DNA of 64,000 bases, taken from contig CAYWPQ010000003.1 in NCBI GenBank assembly GCA_964460315.1, forward strand, positions 35,315 to 99,314. The letters run 5' to 3'. Position numbers and translations under genes: made by a program. This document shows positions 16,043 to 24,808 of the stretch, one piece after another (the stretch's first letter is position 1; each line of letters starts with the position of its first letter). Origin of the DNA: Lacustribacter sp964460315. GTDB lineage: Bacteria > Pseudomonadota > Gammaproteobacteria > Burkholderiales > Burkholderiaceae_A. A model generated the notes under the pieces. The model saw nothing but the letters and a program-made list of their open reading frames with translations, was not told the DNA's origin and did no database searches.

Positions 16043-17971
16043 ATGGCAACGCCCAGCAAAGGCAGCTCTCAGGCTGCCTTTTCTTTTTCTCGAGCCGGCT
16101 CGGCAGCCCCTCTTCCCGGGCTCGCAGCCAGTGCGGCCAGCAGGCTTCCGCGTTGGGCCATTGCAGGGCTTTTGGTTCTTTATATCGGGCACGGCCTCTT
16201 CACCCGTGAGGCATGGCGAGGTGACGACCTTATCGCCATCGCTCTGATGCGCTCGGCCTATGAAGATCTCATTGCCGGGCAGCTGCACTTCCTCTTTTTT
16301 AATTCGATCGGCAGTGTCGTCTGGCCCGAACTGTCGGTCGTGTGGGCAGCGCTCCAAGCGCTGGTGGTCTGGCCATTGGGCCAACTCGCCGGGCTCGCGG
16401 GCTTTCCCCTGACCCCGGGACTGATGGATGACCTGGCAAGGGTGCCCACGGCGGCGGCATTGGCACTTGGGTTTTATGCCATCTGGAAGGCGACGGACCG
16501 TTTGGCACGTCGGCGAGAGGCCAAACCTTTGGATCCTCTTGGCGTGGGGCCTCTTTCAGTGGACTTCGGCAAGACCCTTGGCGACTGCGCACTGCTGCTC
16601 TCGTTGGCCACCCTGGGTGTCGTGGTTCCGTGGCATCAATCAGGGCCTCAGGCCCTGGGTTTTTTGCTTCAGAGTCTTTTCCTTTGGGCCTTGGCGACTG
16701 CGCCAGAGACACCCAAACGAGCCGGTCGACAGATCGCCTGGCTAAGTCTTGCTGCCCTCATCGCCTGGCATGCCTGGCTTGCGATCTGCTGGTGCCTGAT
16801 TCTTTTCATGGTGTTTCGAATCGCGCCCAACTACCGCCTGGTGGCCAGAGAGTTTTTCCTTAAGTGGACGTCTTATTTCCTCATCGTGATTGGGCTTTGG
16901 CTCCTCGCGGCCTTCGTCATGATCGGCACTCCTCTCGCACCCTTCGAGATCATTCGTCATCAGCTTTCAGGCTGGTGGCTTGGCGAAGTGCTGAGCGGTA
17001 ATGCCTCATGGAACGACTGGATTCGCTGGCTCAAAGAAGTGCTTTGGAAATGGTGGCCACTTTGGCCCATCGCGCTTTACGGCATCTGGCGAAGCCGTAA
17101 AGCAAGTTTTATTCGAGCGCCGCATTGGATTGTTCCAATCACCAGCTTCTCGGTTCTCGTCGTGATGGGTTTCTTCGGCCCGACTTCATCCAAGCTTCAT
17201 CAGCTTTTGCCAATGGCCCCACTGGCTGTGTTAGCCGCTTTTGGTTTGCTCTCCTTGCCACGCGCACTCATCAATCTGGTCGACTGGTTTGCCGTCACGG
17301 TATTCACTGCTCTCGGTGTTTTCATCTGGCTGTATTGGTCAGCACTCAACTTTGGTTTCCCTGAAACACTTGCCAGTCGAATTTCGATGCTCGCCCCAGG
17401 TTTGCAGTCCAGTGTCAGTCTTTATGAGGTCTTCATGGGGCTGCTGGCCTCCCTCGCCTGGGTGGTGCTTGTCGCGTGGCGAGTGCGTCGAGGAAACCCA
17501 AGGCTTTGGCGTCCCGTGGTTCTCAGTGCGGGCGGGCTCACCCTGTTGTGGGTCTTGCTCATGACCCTATGGCTTCCGGCCATCGATCGAATGCTCGGAC
17601 AAAAAGCGCTCGCCAGTTCGTTGGAGCTGGCCTGGGTCAAGGCCGCGCCAACTCGATTGGGAATCTCTTTTGAAGATCTCGTCATCTCCTCTGCATCCCG
17701 ATACGCGATCCATGAGAGACAGCAAAAGCGACAGCCGTCATTGGCCTCGCAGGCCTGCATCAACCCAAGCGAGCAAAGCCGAGCACTCAATGCCATGGCC
17801 TATGCCATCACCCAGCTTCCCGTGTCGACCGATCAAAATTGCCTCTGGAAACTTGCCGTGGCGGGTCCCAAGCTTGACCTCTCGGGCTGGCGCACGGTCT
17901 GGCGAAGCTCCCCCTCAGAGGACCGCAAAACGGGTGAGCGTTTTCTGCTGCTCGAGCGCATCACCCCGTGA
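16043..17971 (+). CDS. Polytopic membrane protein, possible GT-C type glycosyltransferase
   Basis: About 642 residues with roughly ten to twelve hydrophobic segments, a soluble C-terminal part of about 110 residues and a cytoplasmic-looking start. The reading frame is open further upstream into rpmE2, but the ATG at 16043, just after rpmE2, is the sensible start. An acidic pair in TREAWRGDDLIAIALM after the first membrane helix, and a LLPMAPLAVLAAFGLL segment further on, recall the ArnT/PMT-like GT-C family that uses lipid-linked sugars. That assignment is weak and the substrate is unknown. Its stop overlaps the GTG of the MATE gene (GTGA), so the two are probably co-expressed. Confidence 0.6.
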   Translation: MATPSKGSSQAAFSFSRAGSAAPLPGLAASAASRLPRWAIAGLLVLYIGHGLFTREAWRGDDLIAIALMRSAYEDLIAGQLHFLFFNSIGSVVWPELSVVWAALQALVVWPLGQLAGLAGFPLTPGLMDDLARVPTAAALALGFYAIWKATDRLARRREAKPLDPLGVGPLSVDFGKTLGDCALLLSLATLGVVVPWHQSGPQALGFLLQSLFLWALATAPETPKRAGRQIAWLSLAALIAWHAWLAICWCLILFMVFRIAPNYRLVAREFFLKWTSYFLIVIGLWLLAAFVMIGTPLAPFEIIRHQLSGWWLGEVLSGNASWNDWIRWLKEVLWKWWPLWPIALYGIWRSRKASFIRAPHWIVPITSFSVLVVMGFFGPTSSKLHQLLPMAPLAVLAAFGLLSLPRALINLVDWFAVTVFTALGVFIWLYWSALNFGFPETLASRISMLAPGLQSSVSLYEVFMGLLASLAWVVLVAWRVRRGNPRLWRPVVLSAGGLTLLWVLLMTLWLPAIDRMLGQKALASSLELAWVKAAPTRLGISFEDLVISSASRYAIHERQQKRQPSLASQACINPSEQSRALNAMAYAITQLPVSTDQNCLWKLAVAGPKLDLSGWRTVWRSSPSEDRKTGERFLLLERITP

Positions 17972-19323
17972 CGCGGGCTCGTGATGTCCTCGCCCTGGGC
18001 TGGCCGATGCTGGTGGGGCAGATTGCCGTTTTGGGCAACGGTGTGATTGACACCATCATGGCAGGACAGAGGTCCGCACTCGATCTCGCCATCATCGGTC
18101 TTGGCGCAAGCATTTACATCAGTATTTTCGTTGCACTGCGTGGCGTCTTGATGGGGCTTGCACCCATTGCGGCAGGACACTTCGGCGCAGGAAGGCTTGC
18201 AGAAATTGGCGACGACGTTGGGCAGGCCATCTGGGTGGCGCTGATTCTTTCAGCGCTTGGCATTCCCTTGCTGCTCTGGACCGACCCTTGGTTTGCCCTC
18301 ATTCAGCCAAGCGGCGACGTCCAAGACCCGCTTCAGAGCTATCTCATCATCATCGCCACTGCCATTCCTGCGACGCTGCTGTTTAGTGTCTTTCAGACAT
18401 TGAACAGCGCCACCTCTCGCCCTGTGGTGACCATGGTGATCAACCTCGGTGCGCTGGCGTTAAAGTGGCCCCTGAACTGGGTGTTGATGGATGGTGTCGA
18501 TGGCTGGATACCTCCCTTAGGCGCCGTTGGGTGTGCGCTCTCGACCGCCATTCTTGCCTGGCTGTCCTTGGCGATAGGGCTCGCGGTGATGGCTGGGGAT
18601 CACCGTTACCGTGCGTTCAAGGTTCGACTCAGCAGCCCAAACCACCGGAAGGTTCTGGAACTTTTTCGGATTGGCGGGCCGATTGGTGTGGGCTACTTGA
18701 TCGAGGTGACCTCGTTTACGCTCATGGCGCTACTGATCGGCCGATTCGGAACCATCGCCAGCGCAAGTCATCAGGTGGCAGCCAACCTCGCCACTTTAGT
18801 CTTCATGGTGCCCCTTGCGCTGGGTGGCGCCACCAGCATCCTCGCTGCCCAGGCCTTGGGCGCCGGAAACGAGGATAAGGCACGCGCATGGGTTGTCGCT
18901 GGGCTTCGACTGGTCATGGGAATTGCTGTGTGTCTTGTGGCCATTCTTCTCAGCTTCAACGATCTGCTTGCACGACTTTACGCAGAAAATCCAGAAGTTC
19001 AGGCCGCCGCCAAAACACTGATCACTCTTGCGGCAATCTGCCACCTGCTGGATGCACTTCAGTGCGTGCTCTATTCCTCGTTGCGCGCCTGGCGCATCAC
19101 GCTGCGGCCCATGCTGGTCTATGGTGTCAGCCTGTGGGGCATGGGGGTTGGCGGAGGTTGGCTGATGGCCACGCAATGGTTTGAGCCCGGGCCTGCGGCG
19201 GCTCAAGGTTTTTGGTGGGGCAATCTGATGGGGTTGGCGCTGGCCAGTCTTGGGCTGGGCTTACTGCTGCGACGTTGCCTGACCAATCCAATGGGCGCGG
19301 TAAAAACGAAGCTCGTCGATTGA
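17968..19323 (+). CDS. MATE family efflux transporter
   Basis: A 451-residue inner-membrane antiporter of the multidrug and toxin extrusion family, with two six-helix bundles. Recognisable segments are ALGWPMLVGQIAVLGNGVIDTIMAG at the N-terminus, with the MATE-typical GxxDTxMAG, and GGPIGVGYLIEVTSFTLMALLIG and ASHQVAANLATLVFMVPLALGGATS at the start of the second half. NorM-like enzymes couple export to sodium or proton entry; the substrate here cannot be read. Translation starts at a GTG overlapping the previous stop. The last 63 bases also encode the C-terminus of orn on the other strand. Confidence 0.9.
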   Translation: MTRARDVLALGWPMLVGQIAVLGNGVIDTIMAGQRSALDLAIIGLGASIYISIFVALRGVLMGLAPIAAGHFGAGRLAEIGDDVGQAIWVALILSALGIPLLLWTDPWFALIQPSGDVQDPLQSYLIIIATAIPATLLFSVFQTLNSATSRPVVTMVINLGALALKWPLNWVLMDGVDGWIPPLGAVGCALSTAILAWLSLAIGLAVMAGDHRYRAFKVRLSSPNHRKVLELFRIGGPIGVGYLIEVTSFTLMALLIGRFGTIASASHQVAANLATLVFMVPLALGGATSILAAQALGAGNEDKARAWVVAGLRLVMGIAVCLVAILLSFNDLLARLYAENPEVQAAAKTLITLAAICHLLDALQCVLYSSLRAWRITLRPMLVYGVSLWGMGVGGGWLMATQWFEPGPAAAQGFWWGNLMGLALASLGLGLLLRRCLTNPMGAVKTKLVD

Positions 19324-19824
19324 TTCCTCGATGTCCGCAAGGGCGGTGTGGGCGCCTCGCTTCTGAAAGCCTTTCATCACCGAAGGATTCCATCGGCGAC
19401 ACAATTCCTTGATGGTGCTGACATCGATGTTTCGGTAATGGAAAAAAGCTTCGAGCGCGGGCATGTAACGCTGCATGAAGCGTCGATCTTGGTGGACGGT
19501 GTTGCCGCACATAGGCACCTTTCCTGCGGGGCAATACCCTTTCAGAAAATCCAACAAGATCTCACTCGCCTGATCTTCGTTGACTGTCGATGCGCGAACT
19601 TTTTCAATGAGGCCCGACTTTCCGTGGGTTCCCTTGTTCCAGGAATCCATTGCATCGAGCAGGCTGTCGGGCTGGTGGATCACCAACACGGGAGCCACCG
19701 CAAGGGTTTCGAGCTCGGCGTTGGTGATGATCATGGCAATTTCCAGGATGCGCTCGGTCTCAGGATTGAGCCCGCTCATCTCCATATCGACCCAGATCAG
19801 ATTCATTTCATTCACATTCGACAT
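19261..19824 (-). CDS. orn: Oligoribonuclease
   Basis: A 3'-5' exonuclease that clears 2-5 nucleotide RNA fragments; essential in several proteobacteria. At 187 residues it has normal length. DEDDh catalytic residues are visible: WVDMEMSGL (D13, E15), NTVHQDRRFM (third acid) and HTALADIEES (His and last Asp). The 3' end overlaps the convergent MATE gene by 63 bases, and this overlap includes the conserved final helix (ELRFYRAHWI), so it is a genuine coding overlap and not a misplaced stop. Confidence 0.96.
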   Translation of the reverse strand: MSNVNEMNLIWVDMEMSGLNPETERILEIAMIITNAELETLAVAPVLVIHQPDSLLDAMDSWNKGTHGKSGLIEKVRASTVNEDQASEILLDFLKGYCPAGKVPMCGNTVHQDRRFMQRYMPALEAFFHYRNIDVSTIKELCRRWNPSVMKGFQKRGAHTALADIEESIDELRFYRAHWIGQATSQQ

Positions 19825-19847
19825 AGCCTCGAATCATCTCACAGGCT

Positions 19848-20807
19848 ATGATTTCCATCATGTCACCTCATGTTCAAGGACGCCTGCTCAGCCATCGTGG
19901 ACGGCAGGCATGGGTTGCCGACCCCAACGGCGATGAGCACCTCTGTCTTTATAAAGGTCGAGAGCTTCAGCCCACCGCCAATGATCGGGTACTGGTTGAC
20001 CTTCGCACCCGCCCCGGCGTCATTCTTGAAATTCTTCCAAGAGCCAACTGCCTCATGCGCAGTGAAGCCCACCGAACCAAATCGTTGGCTGCCAATGTTG
20101 ATCTTGCGATGGTGGTGATCTCGGGCTCGCCGCCCTTTTCAGACGAACTGCTGGCACGCATGATCTGCGCCGCCACGGCCGAACAGATACCGGGCCTTCT
20201 GGTGCTGAATAAATCCGACCTGACCGAACCGACGGCGCAGGCCCGCCAAAACCTTCGCATCTTTGATGCGGCACTGCAGTCGCTCGGCTGGTCCGTGATC
20301 ATGACGAACACCCAACATCAAGCTGTGGGGAATGTTGCGAGCCCTGACGCAACGACAGCCGATGGCCTACAAGAACTCCGCCATCATCTGCATCAAAAAA
20401 CCACCGTGGTGATGGGGCAGTCCGGCATGGGAAAGAGCAGCCTACTCAATGCGCTGATCCCGGGCTTTAACGCCCAGACCCGAGAGATCTCCGAGGCCCT
20501 ACAGACCGGCAAACACACGACGACGGCTGGACAAATGGTGGCCTTGGACGCTCAGAGCTGGCTCATTGATACCCCGGGCTTTCAGCTCTTTGGTCTTCAT
20601 CATCTTTCGGACACCCAACTGGCTCTGGGCTTTCCAGAATTCGCAGAGACGCAAGCAAGCCTTGGGCGTTGTCGATTCGCCAACTGCCGACATCTCAACG
20701 AACCCGGTTGCAAGGTGCACGAGGGTGTGGCGCTGGGGAAGATTTCGGAGCGTCGACTCGCGCTCTGGCAGAGTCTTTTAGAGTCGATCGAGAGTACGGG
20801 CTTCTAA
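19848..20807 (+). CDS. rsgA: Ribosome small subunit-dependent GTPase RsgA
   Basis: Circularly permuted GTPase that checks late 30S maturation. In order it has an N-terminal OB fold, the G4 motif NKSD (121-124) before the P-loop GQSGMGKS (190-197), the G3 segment DTPGFQLFGL, and a C-terminal zinc knuckle CRFANCRHLNEPGC. This permuted order is diagnostic. At 319 residues it is typical. The start is one of two close in-frame ATGs (19848 or 19860). It is divergent from orn, a common pairing. Confidence 0.96.
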   Translation: MISIMSPHVQGRLLSHRGRQAWVADPNGDEHLCLYKGRELQPTANDRVLVDLRTRPGVILEILPRANCLMRSEAHRTKSLAANVDLAMVVISGSPPFSDELLARMICAATAEQIPGLLVLNKSDLTEPTAQARQNLRIFDAALQSLGWSVIMTNTQHQAVGNVASPDATTADGLQELRHHLHQKTTVVMGQSGMGKSSLLNALIPGFNAQTREISEALQTGKHTTTAGQMVALDAQSWLIDTPGFQLFGLHHLSDTQLALGFPEFAETQASLGRCRFANCRHLNEPGCKVHEGVALGKISERRLALWQSLLESIESTGF

Positions 20808-21838
20808 CCGAACCAGTTACCGATCGACACAAGCAGCATCATGACCACCCAGAGAATCACCGCGCGCCACACCAGGCCCACAGCGGAACGCATGGCGCTC
20901 TCATTAGCTTCACGAAGGTCAGGCATGTCTTGAGACATGGATGGCCAGGGTCCGCCCAGGGCTTCGGTCTCGGAGGGTTCGTCCACCTGAATGGAGGTGG
21001 AATAGCCGTCCGGCACGCTGAGTCTCACGCCCATGGCGCCCGCACCCGCCGAAAGAATCACGCGCTCGGTGTCGTTGGCATGCGGCGCAAAACCTGACTT
21101 GAGTCGCCACATCAGAATGGCATCTTCAAAGTTTCCGACAATGGCGTAGACGATGGCGGTGACGCGTGCGGGGAACCAGTCGACCCATGCAAAAGCGCGA
21201 ACGGCGAACTCACCAAAGGGAGACAACGGCGCCACCGGGGAAGAAGGTGAACTTGGTATTTCCTGCCTGGAGTCCGCCCAGACTCGACGCGCCTCGACAC
21301 TCAGACGGTAGAACACTGCACCGGCAGGCCCGGGAAGAATCACAAACCAGAAGATCACGCCAAACACATGACGCTGGGCACCCACCAAAGCCAGCCGAAT
21401 GGCTTCTCGAGACACCGCCGAGACATCGCCCGATTCGCTGGCGATCTTGGTCATCAGATCGCCGCCGGAGTGCGCGGCCCATCGCGCAAGCGCGTCCCGA
21501 GCAGCAGGCAGATCATTGTTCGCCAGAGCAAGTTGAATTTCTGTGAATCGATTGCTGAACTGCCGAAAGCCCACGGTGAGATAGAGCACGCCCACGGTGG
21601 CCAAAAACCCCAGAAGCACGTGGGCACGGGTGAGCAGCGAGACCACGACCCAGGTCAGGGCCGTGCCGCCGATCACCACGGCAAACCAGGTCCAACGCGC
21701 TGAAGCAAGTTCCCCCGTGTTGGTGGCACGCTCAATACGTAAAAGAAGGTTCGCCACCCATGAGCCCAGACGTGAGTCATCGCGTACGGGCCGGTACTGC
21801 TCCAAAAGCATGGCGAAAATAAAACTGAATAAGGTCAT
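20804..21838 (-). CDS. CobD/CbiB-like (AmpE-related) inner-membrane protein
   Basis: A 344-residue membrane protein starting MTLFSFIFAMLLEQYRPV, the opening shared by the CobD/CbiB and AmpE families, with four or five hydrophobic segments and a central TKIASESGDVSAVSREAIRLALV region. Betaproteobacteria carry such a gene outside any cobalamin cluster, and no cobalamin gene is near here, so a role in adenosylcobinamide-phosphate synthesis should not be assumed. An AmpE-like envelope function is another possibility. Its stop overlaps the convergent rsgA stop by 4 bases. Confidence 0.7.
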   Translation of the reverse strand: MTLFSFIFAMLLEQYRPVRDDSRLGSWVANLLLRIERATNTGELASARWTWFAVVIGGTALTWVVVSLLTRAHVLLGFLATVGVLYLTVGFRQFSNRFTEIQLALANNDLPAARDALARWAAHSGGDLMTKIASESGDVSAVSREAIRLALVGAQRHVFGVIFWFVILPGPAGAVFYRLSVEARRVWADSRQEIPSSPSSPVAPLSPFGEFAVRAFAWVDWFPARVTAIVYAIVGNFEDAILMWRLKSGFAPHANDTERVILSAGAGAMGVRLSVPDGYSTSIQVDEPSETEALGGPWPSMSQDMPDLREANESAMRSAVGLVWRAVILWVVMMLLVSIGNWFG

Positions 21839-21843
21839 GGTCG

Positions 21844-22617
21844 TTAGTCTAACGCCTTGACTCGAAGTTGCAATTCGGGCGGGCTCTGACGCCAGGCCGC
21901 ATTCAGGAAGTGGTAGAGATTTCTCAGAATCGCCGCAGTGGCTCCCCAGATGAACAATTCCTGCTGCAGCTCAGGCGAGTGGTAGGGCATGGCATAAAAC
22001 TGAAAGCGCTCCCCGGTGGGGCTGCGCTCGGCGGGAACCGTCCGAACCTGATGATTCGTTGGATTCATCAGAAAGCGAAGCGGCACCTGAAAGACCTGAT
22101 CCACTTCTCTTGTTTCCAAGACGTAGTTCACCGGAGTAAGAATTCTTCCAATCACCGGAGTCACGCAGTATCCGGTGGCCGTGGCGTATTCCGGAAGACA
22201 CCCAAGCACCGCCACAGCATCGGGCGCAAGCCCAATTTCCTCGTGGGCCTCACGAAGCGCCGTCTGCTCTGGATTCAGATCTGTTGGGTCAACCCGCCCG
22301 CCGGGGAAACTGATTTGTCCGGCATGGCTTTTAAGTTGTTGAGTTCGCAGGGTAAGAATGACCGAGGCCTCGTGGGAACCCACCAACCCGATCAGCACCG
22401 AGGCCCGAGTGGTGGCTTTGCGCTGCTCCTGCTCAGTCGGGCGACGTCGGTCTCGCAAAAGCTCGGGCGTCCAAAGGGGAAAACCCGGTGTTTCGCGAGC
22501 GAGCGAGAAAACCTGATCAAGAGTGGATAACAAAAGAGCCTGCTCAGGCAGAGCAGGCTCTTGGGCGGAAGTCTCGATCAGTGAGGCCCGCGGATCAAAA
22601 CCAGAAAGCGATGTCAT
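21844..22617 (-). CDS. Nudix hydrolase, CoA pyrophosphatase type
   Basis: Probably cleaves CoA or related nucleotide diphosphates to 4'-phosphopantetheine and 3',5'-ADP. From the ATG at 22617 it has 257 residues. The UPF0035/NuCoA signature, LTLRTQQLKSHAGQISFPGG, runs directly into the Nudix box with ALREAHEEIGL, the same fused pattern as E. coli NudL. The open frame reaches back to 22803 into rplS, but that extension is antisense-looking and lacks a ribosome site, so the later ATG is chosen. The N-terminal 60 residues are not conserved-looking. Confidence 0.88.
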   Translation of the reverse strand: MTSLSGFDPRASLIETSAQEPALPEQALLLSTLDQVFSLARETPGFPLWTPELLRDRRRPTEQEQRKATTRASVLIGLVGSHEASVILTLRTQQLKSHAGQISFPGGRVDPTDLNPEQTALREAHEEIGLAPDAVAVLGCLPEYATATGYCVTPVIGRILTPVNYVLETREVDQVFQVPLRFLMNPTNHQVRTVPAERSPTGERFQFYAMPYHSPELQQELFIWGATAAILRNLYHFLNAAWRQSPPELQLRVKALD

Positions 22618-22669
22618 GCTTTGGTTTCGAATCCCGCTGTGGCCAGAGAGGCGATTCGTCCTTGATGAC

Positions 22670-23077
22670 TTAAGCGGACTCGGAGGGTGCCTCGGGGGCC
22701 GCGGCCGACGATGCTGTCTTGCGAGCAGGGAGCTTTTCGCGAATACGCGCCGATTTACCGGAACGATCACGGAGATAATAAAGCTTGGCGCGACGCACAT
22801 CACCGCGACGCTTCACCTCGATACTGGCGATCAAGGGCGAGTAGAGCTGGAATGTCCGCTCAACGCCTTCACCAGACGAGATTTTTCGTACGATGAACGA
22901 GGAGTTCAGGCCGCGGTTGCGTTTGGCAATCACGACACCTTCGTAAGCCTGCACGCGCTTGCGTGTTCCTTCCACCACATTGACACTGACAACCACTGTG
23001 TCGCCCGGGGCGAATTCGGGGATTTTTTTATCAAGGCGAGCAATTTCTTCTTGCTCAATTTGGCGGATGATATCCAT
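22670..23077 (-). CDS. rplS: Large ribosomal subunit protein bL19
   Basis: A 135-residue 50S protein at the subunit interface. The core is unmistakable: PEFAPGDTVVVSVNVVEGTRKRVQAYEGVVI, then FIVRKISSGEGVERTFQLYSP and KLYYLRDRSGKSARI. The last 17 residues form an alanine/serine/glutamate-rich tail often seen in betaproteobacteria. It is the last gene of rpsP-rimM-trmD-rplS and is separated from trmD by an unusually structured 144-base gap. Confidence 0.97.
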   Translation of the reverse strand: MDIIRQIEQEEIARLDKKIPEFAPGDTVVVSVNVVEGTRKRVQAYEGVVIAKRNRGLNSSFIVRKISSGEGVERTFQLYSPLIASIEVKRRGDVRRAKLYYLRDRSGKSARIREKLPARKTASSAAAPEAPSESA

Positions 23078-23118
23078 GGTTTCTCCAAAGCCATCATGAC
23101 CTCAGCCGAGGCGCTAAA

Positions 23119-23198
23119 CCTTGATACCTTCAAGGAGCAAGGCTCTTTGATGAGGTGGCTTCAAGGTTTTTCAACGCGCCTCTGGGCTAGCTCAGAGG
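23119..23198 (-). other. Two stem-loops in the trmD-rplS gap
   Basis: Two inverted repeats lie in the rplS leader. CCTTGA/TCAAGG pair across a 5-base loop at 23119-23135. CCTCTG/CAGAGG pair at 23179-23198 around a self-complementary GCTAGC core. Neither has a T-run. They could be an rplS translational control leader or processing sites; no known leader family is recognised. Confidence 0.4.
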
Positions 23199-23221
23199 AT
23201 GGGGTTACGCAATAAAAAGAC

Positions 23222-23950
23222 CTAGGGCTTTTGCTTCGGAAGTAAATCCGGGCGAAGCGCTTCGGTCGCCTTCAGCGCCGCAGAGCGACGCCAGCCCGAG
23301 ATTCTCTCATGATGTCCGGATAAAAGCACGTCGGGCACAGCCTGCCCCTCGAAGACCTCCGGTCGGGTGTAATGGGGCCAGTCCAGCAGCCCTGACTCGG
23401 CAAAAGACTCCTGCACCGCCGACTCCGAGTCGCCCAGAGCGCCAGGGATTTTACGAATGGCTGCATCAAGGACGGCCATGGCGGGGATTTCGCCGCCCGA
23501 GAGGACAAAATCACCCAGGCTCCAGAGCGCGTCGACCTGCTGGTCAATAAACCGCTGGTCAACCCCCTCGTAGCGGCCACAAATCAGGGTCCAGCAGGAT
23601 GTTTGAAGAATTTGATCAATCAGGGCCTGGTCCACACGCCGACCTGAGGGGCTCAATAAAACGACGGGGCCTGGCGAGTATCCGGCCTGAGCCTGAGCCA
23701 ACTTCACCGAACGCACCGCATCGGTCAGGGGGCCCGGCATCATGACCATTCCAGGGCCGCCGCCGTAGGGCCGATCGTCAACGGTCTTATGGGCATCTTG
23801 GGTGTGGTCGCGCAGCTGATGGGTGACCACCTTGGCAAGGCCCCGATTCAGCGCCCTTCCTGTGATGCCGTGGTCCGTCAGGGCCTGGAACATCTCGGGA
23901 AAGAGCGTGACGATATCAAAGCGAGTCGGCTGCTGAATGGTCTGCATCAT
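23222..23950 (-). CDS. trmD: tRNA (guanine-N1)-methyltransferase TrmD
   Basis: Methylates G37 of tRNAs with a G36-G37 pair to prevent frameshifting. Of 242 residues, the SPOUT knot is visible in VVLLSPSGRRVDQ, LICGRYEGVDQRFID and GDFVLSGGEIPAM; the start FDIVTLFPEMF is typical. Its ATG overlaps the rimM stop by 4 bases, as in the standard rpsP operon. Confidence 0.97.
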   Translation of the reverse strand: MMQTIQQPTRFDIVTLFPEMFQALTDHGITGRALNRGLAKVVTHQLRDHTQDAHKTVDDRPYGGGPGMVMMPGPLTDAVRSVKLAQAQAGYSPGPVVLLSPSGRRVDQALIDQILQTSCWTLICGRYEGVDQRFIDQQVDALWSLGDFVLSGGEIPAMAVLDAAIRKIPGALGDSESAVQESFAESGLLDWPHYTRPEVFEGQAVPDVLLSGHHERISGWRRSAALKATEALRPDLLPKQKP

Positions 23951-24573
23951 TCAAACCAATCACGAAGCCAATCCACGCGAATCAACCGGGCCGATTCGTC
24001 CACCTCATCGATGTATTGCCCTACGAAAGGAATCCAACCTCGATCCACCACGAGCCAGTCATGTTCGCCATTGGTTTGCAGCGACTGAACCAGGCCAAGG
24101 TCTTCGCCTTGACGATTCACCACCCTGCATCCGATCAGGTCGGCCCAATACGATTCGTTGTCACTGAGCTCCGGAAAGCTTGATCGCGAAAGACCGACAG
24201 ATGCCCCACGGAGAAGCTCGGCCTGATCGCGGTCAGTAATTTCTTCAAGCATGAGTTTGACGCCCCTGGTTTGCGGCGAGCACTCGAGGATGTTGCAGCG
24301 AAGCCAAAGCGACGTGAGTGCTGAGGCCTGTGATGGTGCGGAATGACGAAGCTTAAGCCAGCACTCTTTCGATTCCGCCAGCAGGGTGTCGTCGATGGGA
24401 AGACCCGTGACGGACTTGAGGGTGTGGAGCCTGACGGCCCCTTTCAGACCAATGGGTGCGCCGACTTCAGCAAGCGCCACCCAATCGTTGGGCGGCGGAT
24501 CGGAAGCGAGCGGCAGTCCCGTTTTAGGCGGCGGGTTTCTGGGCAGCAAATTCTTTAACAAGCCGCTGCACAC
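23947..24573 (-). CDS. rimM: Ribosome maturation factor RimM
   Basis: Binds S19 and assists 30S head maturation. The conserved N-terminal start is VALAEVGAPIGLKGAVRLH, and the PRC-barrel half contains SYWADLIGCRVVNRQGEDLG and DWLVVDRGWIPFVGQYI. The listed start is a GTG at 24573 that overlaps rpsP by 50 bases. No ATG lies between it and the conserved region, so a later TTG or CTG inside the first 25 codons is also possible. The true N-terminus is uncertain by up to about 25 residues. Confidence 0.93.
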   Translation of the reverse strand: MCSGLLKNLLPRNPPPKTGLPLASDPPPNDWVALAEVGAPIGLKGAVRLHTLKSVTGLPIDDTLLAESKECWLKLRHSAPSQASALTSLWLRCNILECSPQTRGVKLMLEEITDRDQAELLRGASVGLSRSSFPELSDNESYWADLIGCRVVNRQGEDLGLVQSLQTNGEHDWLVVDRGWIPFVGQYIDEVDESARLIRVDWLRDWFE

Positions 24574-24781
24574 GTGGGCTCATTTGAGCGCCGTGGCTGC
24601 GCCAGTATTCGATGCGGTCCATGGCGACGCGAAGCTTTTCTTCTTTGCCCGAGGCCACGGGATTAAAAAACCCCACACGCTCGATGAAGTTACCGTCACG
24701 ACGGCTGCGGGAATCCGTGGCCACCATATGAAAGTAAGGGCGCTTGTGGGCGCCGCCGCGAGCTAGACGAATAATGACCAT
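24524..24781 (-). CDS. rpsP: Small ribosomal subunit protein bS16
   Basis: An 85-residue 30S assembly protein beginning MVIIRLARGGAHKRPYFHMV, followed by DSRSRRDGNFIERVGFFNP and the RIEYWRSHGAQMSPRVQRL segment. It heads the rpsP-rimM-trmD-rplS operon. A leader of about 100 bases with a stem-loop and a repeated 12-mer separates it from its candidate promoter inside the end of etfA. Confidence 0.97.
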   Translation of the reverse strand: MVIIRLARGGAHKRPYFHMVATDSRSRRDGNFIERVGFFNPVASGKEEKLRVAMDRIEYWRSHGAQMSPRVQRLVKEFAAQKPAA

Positions 24782-24808
24782 TGCAACAATCCTTTAGTGA
24801 AATACCTT

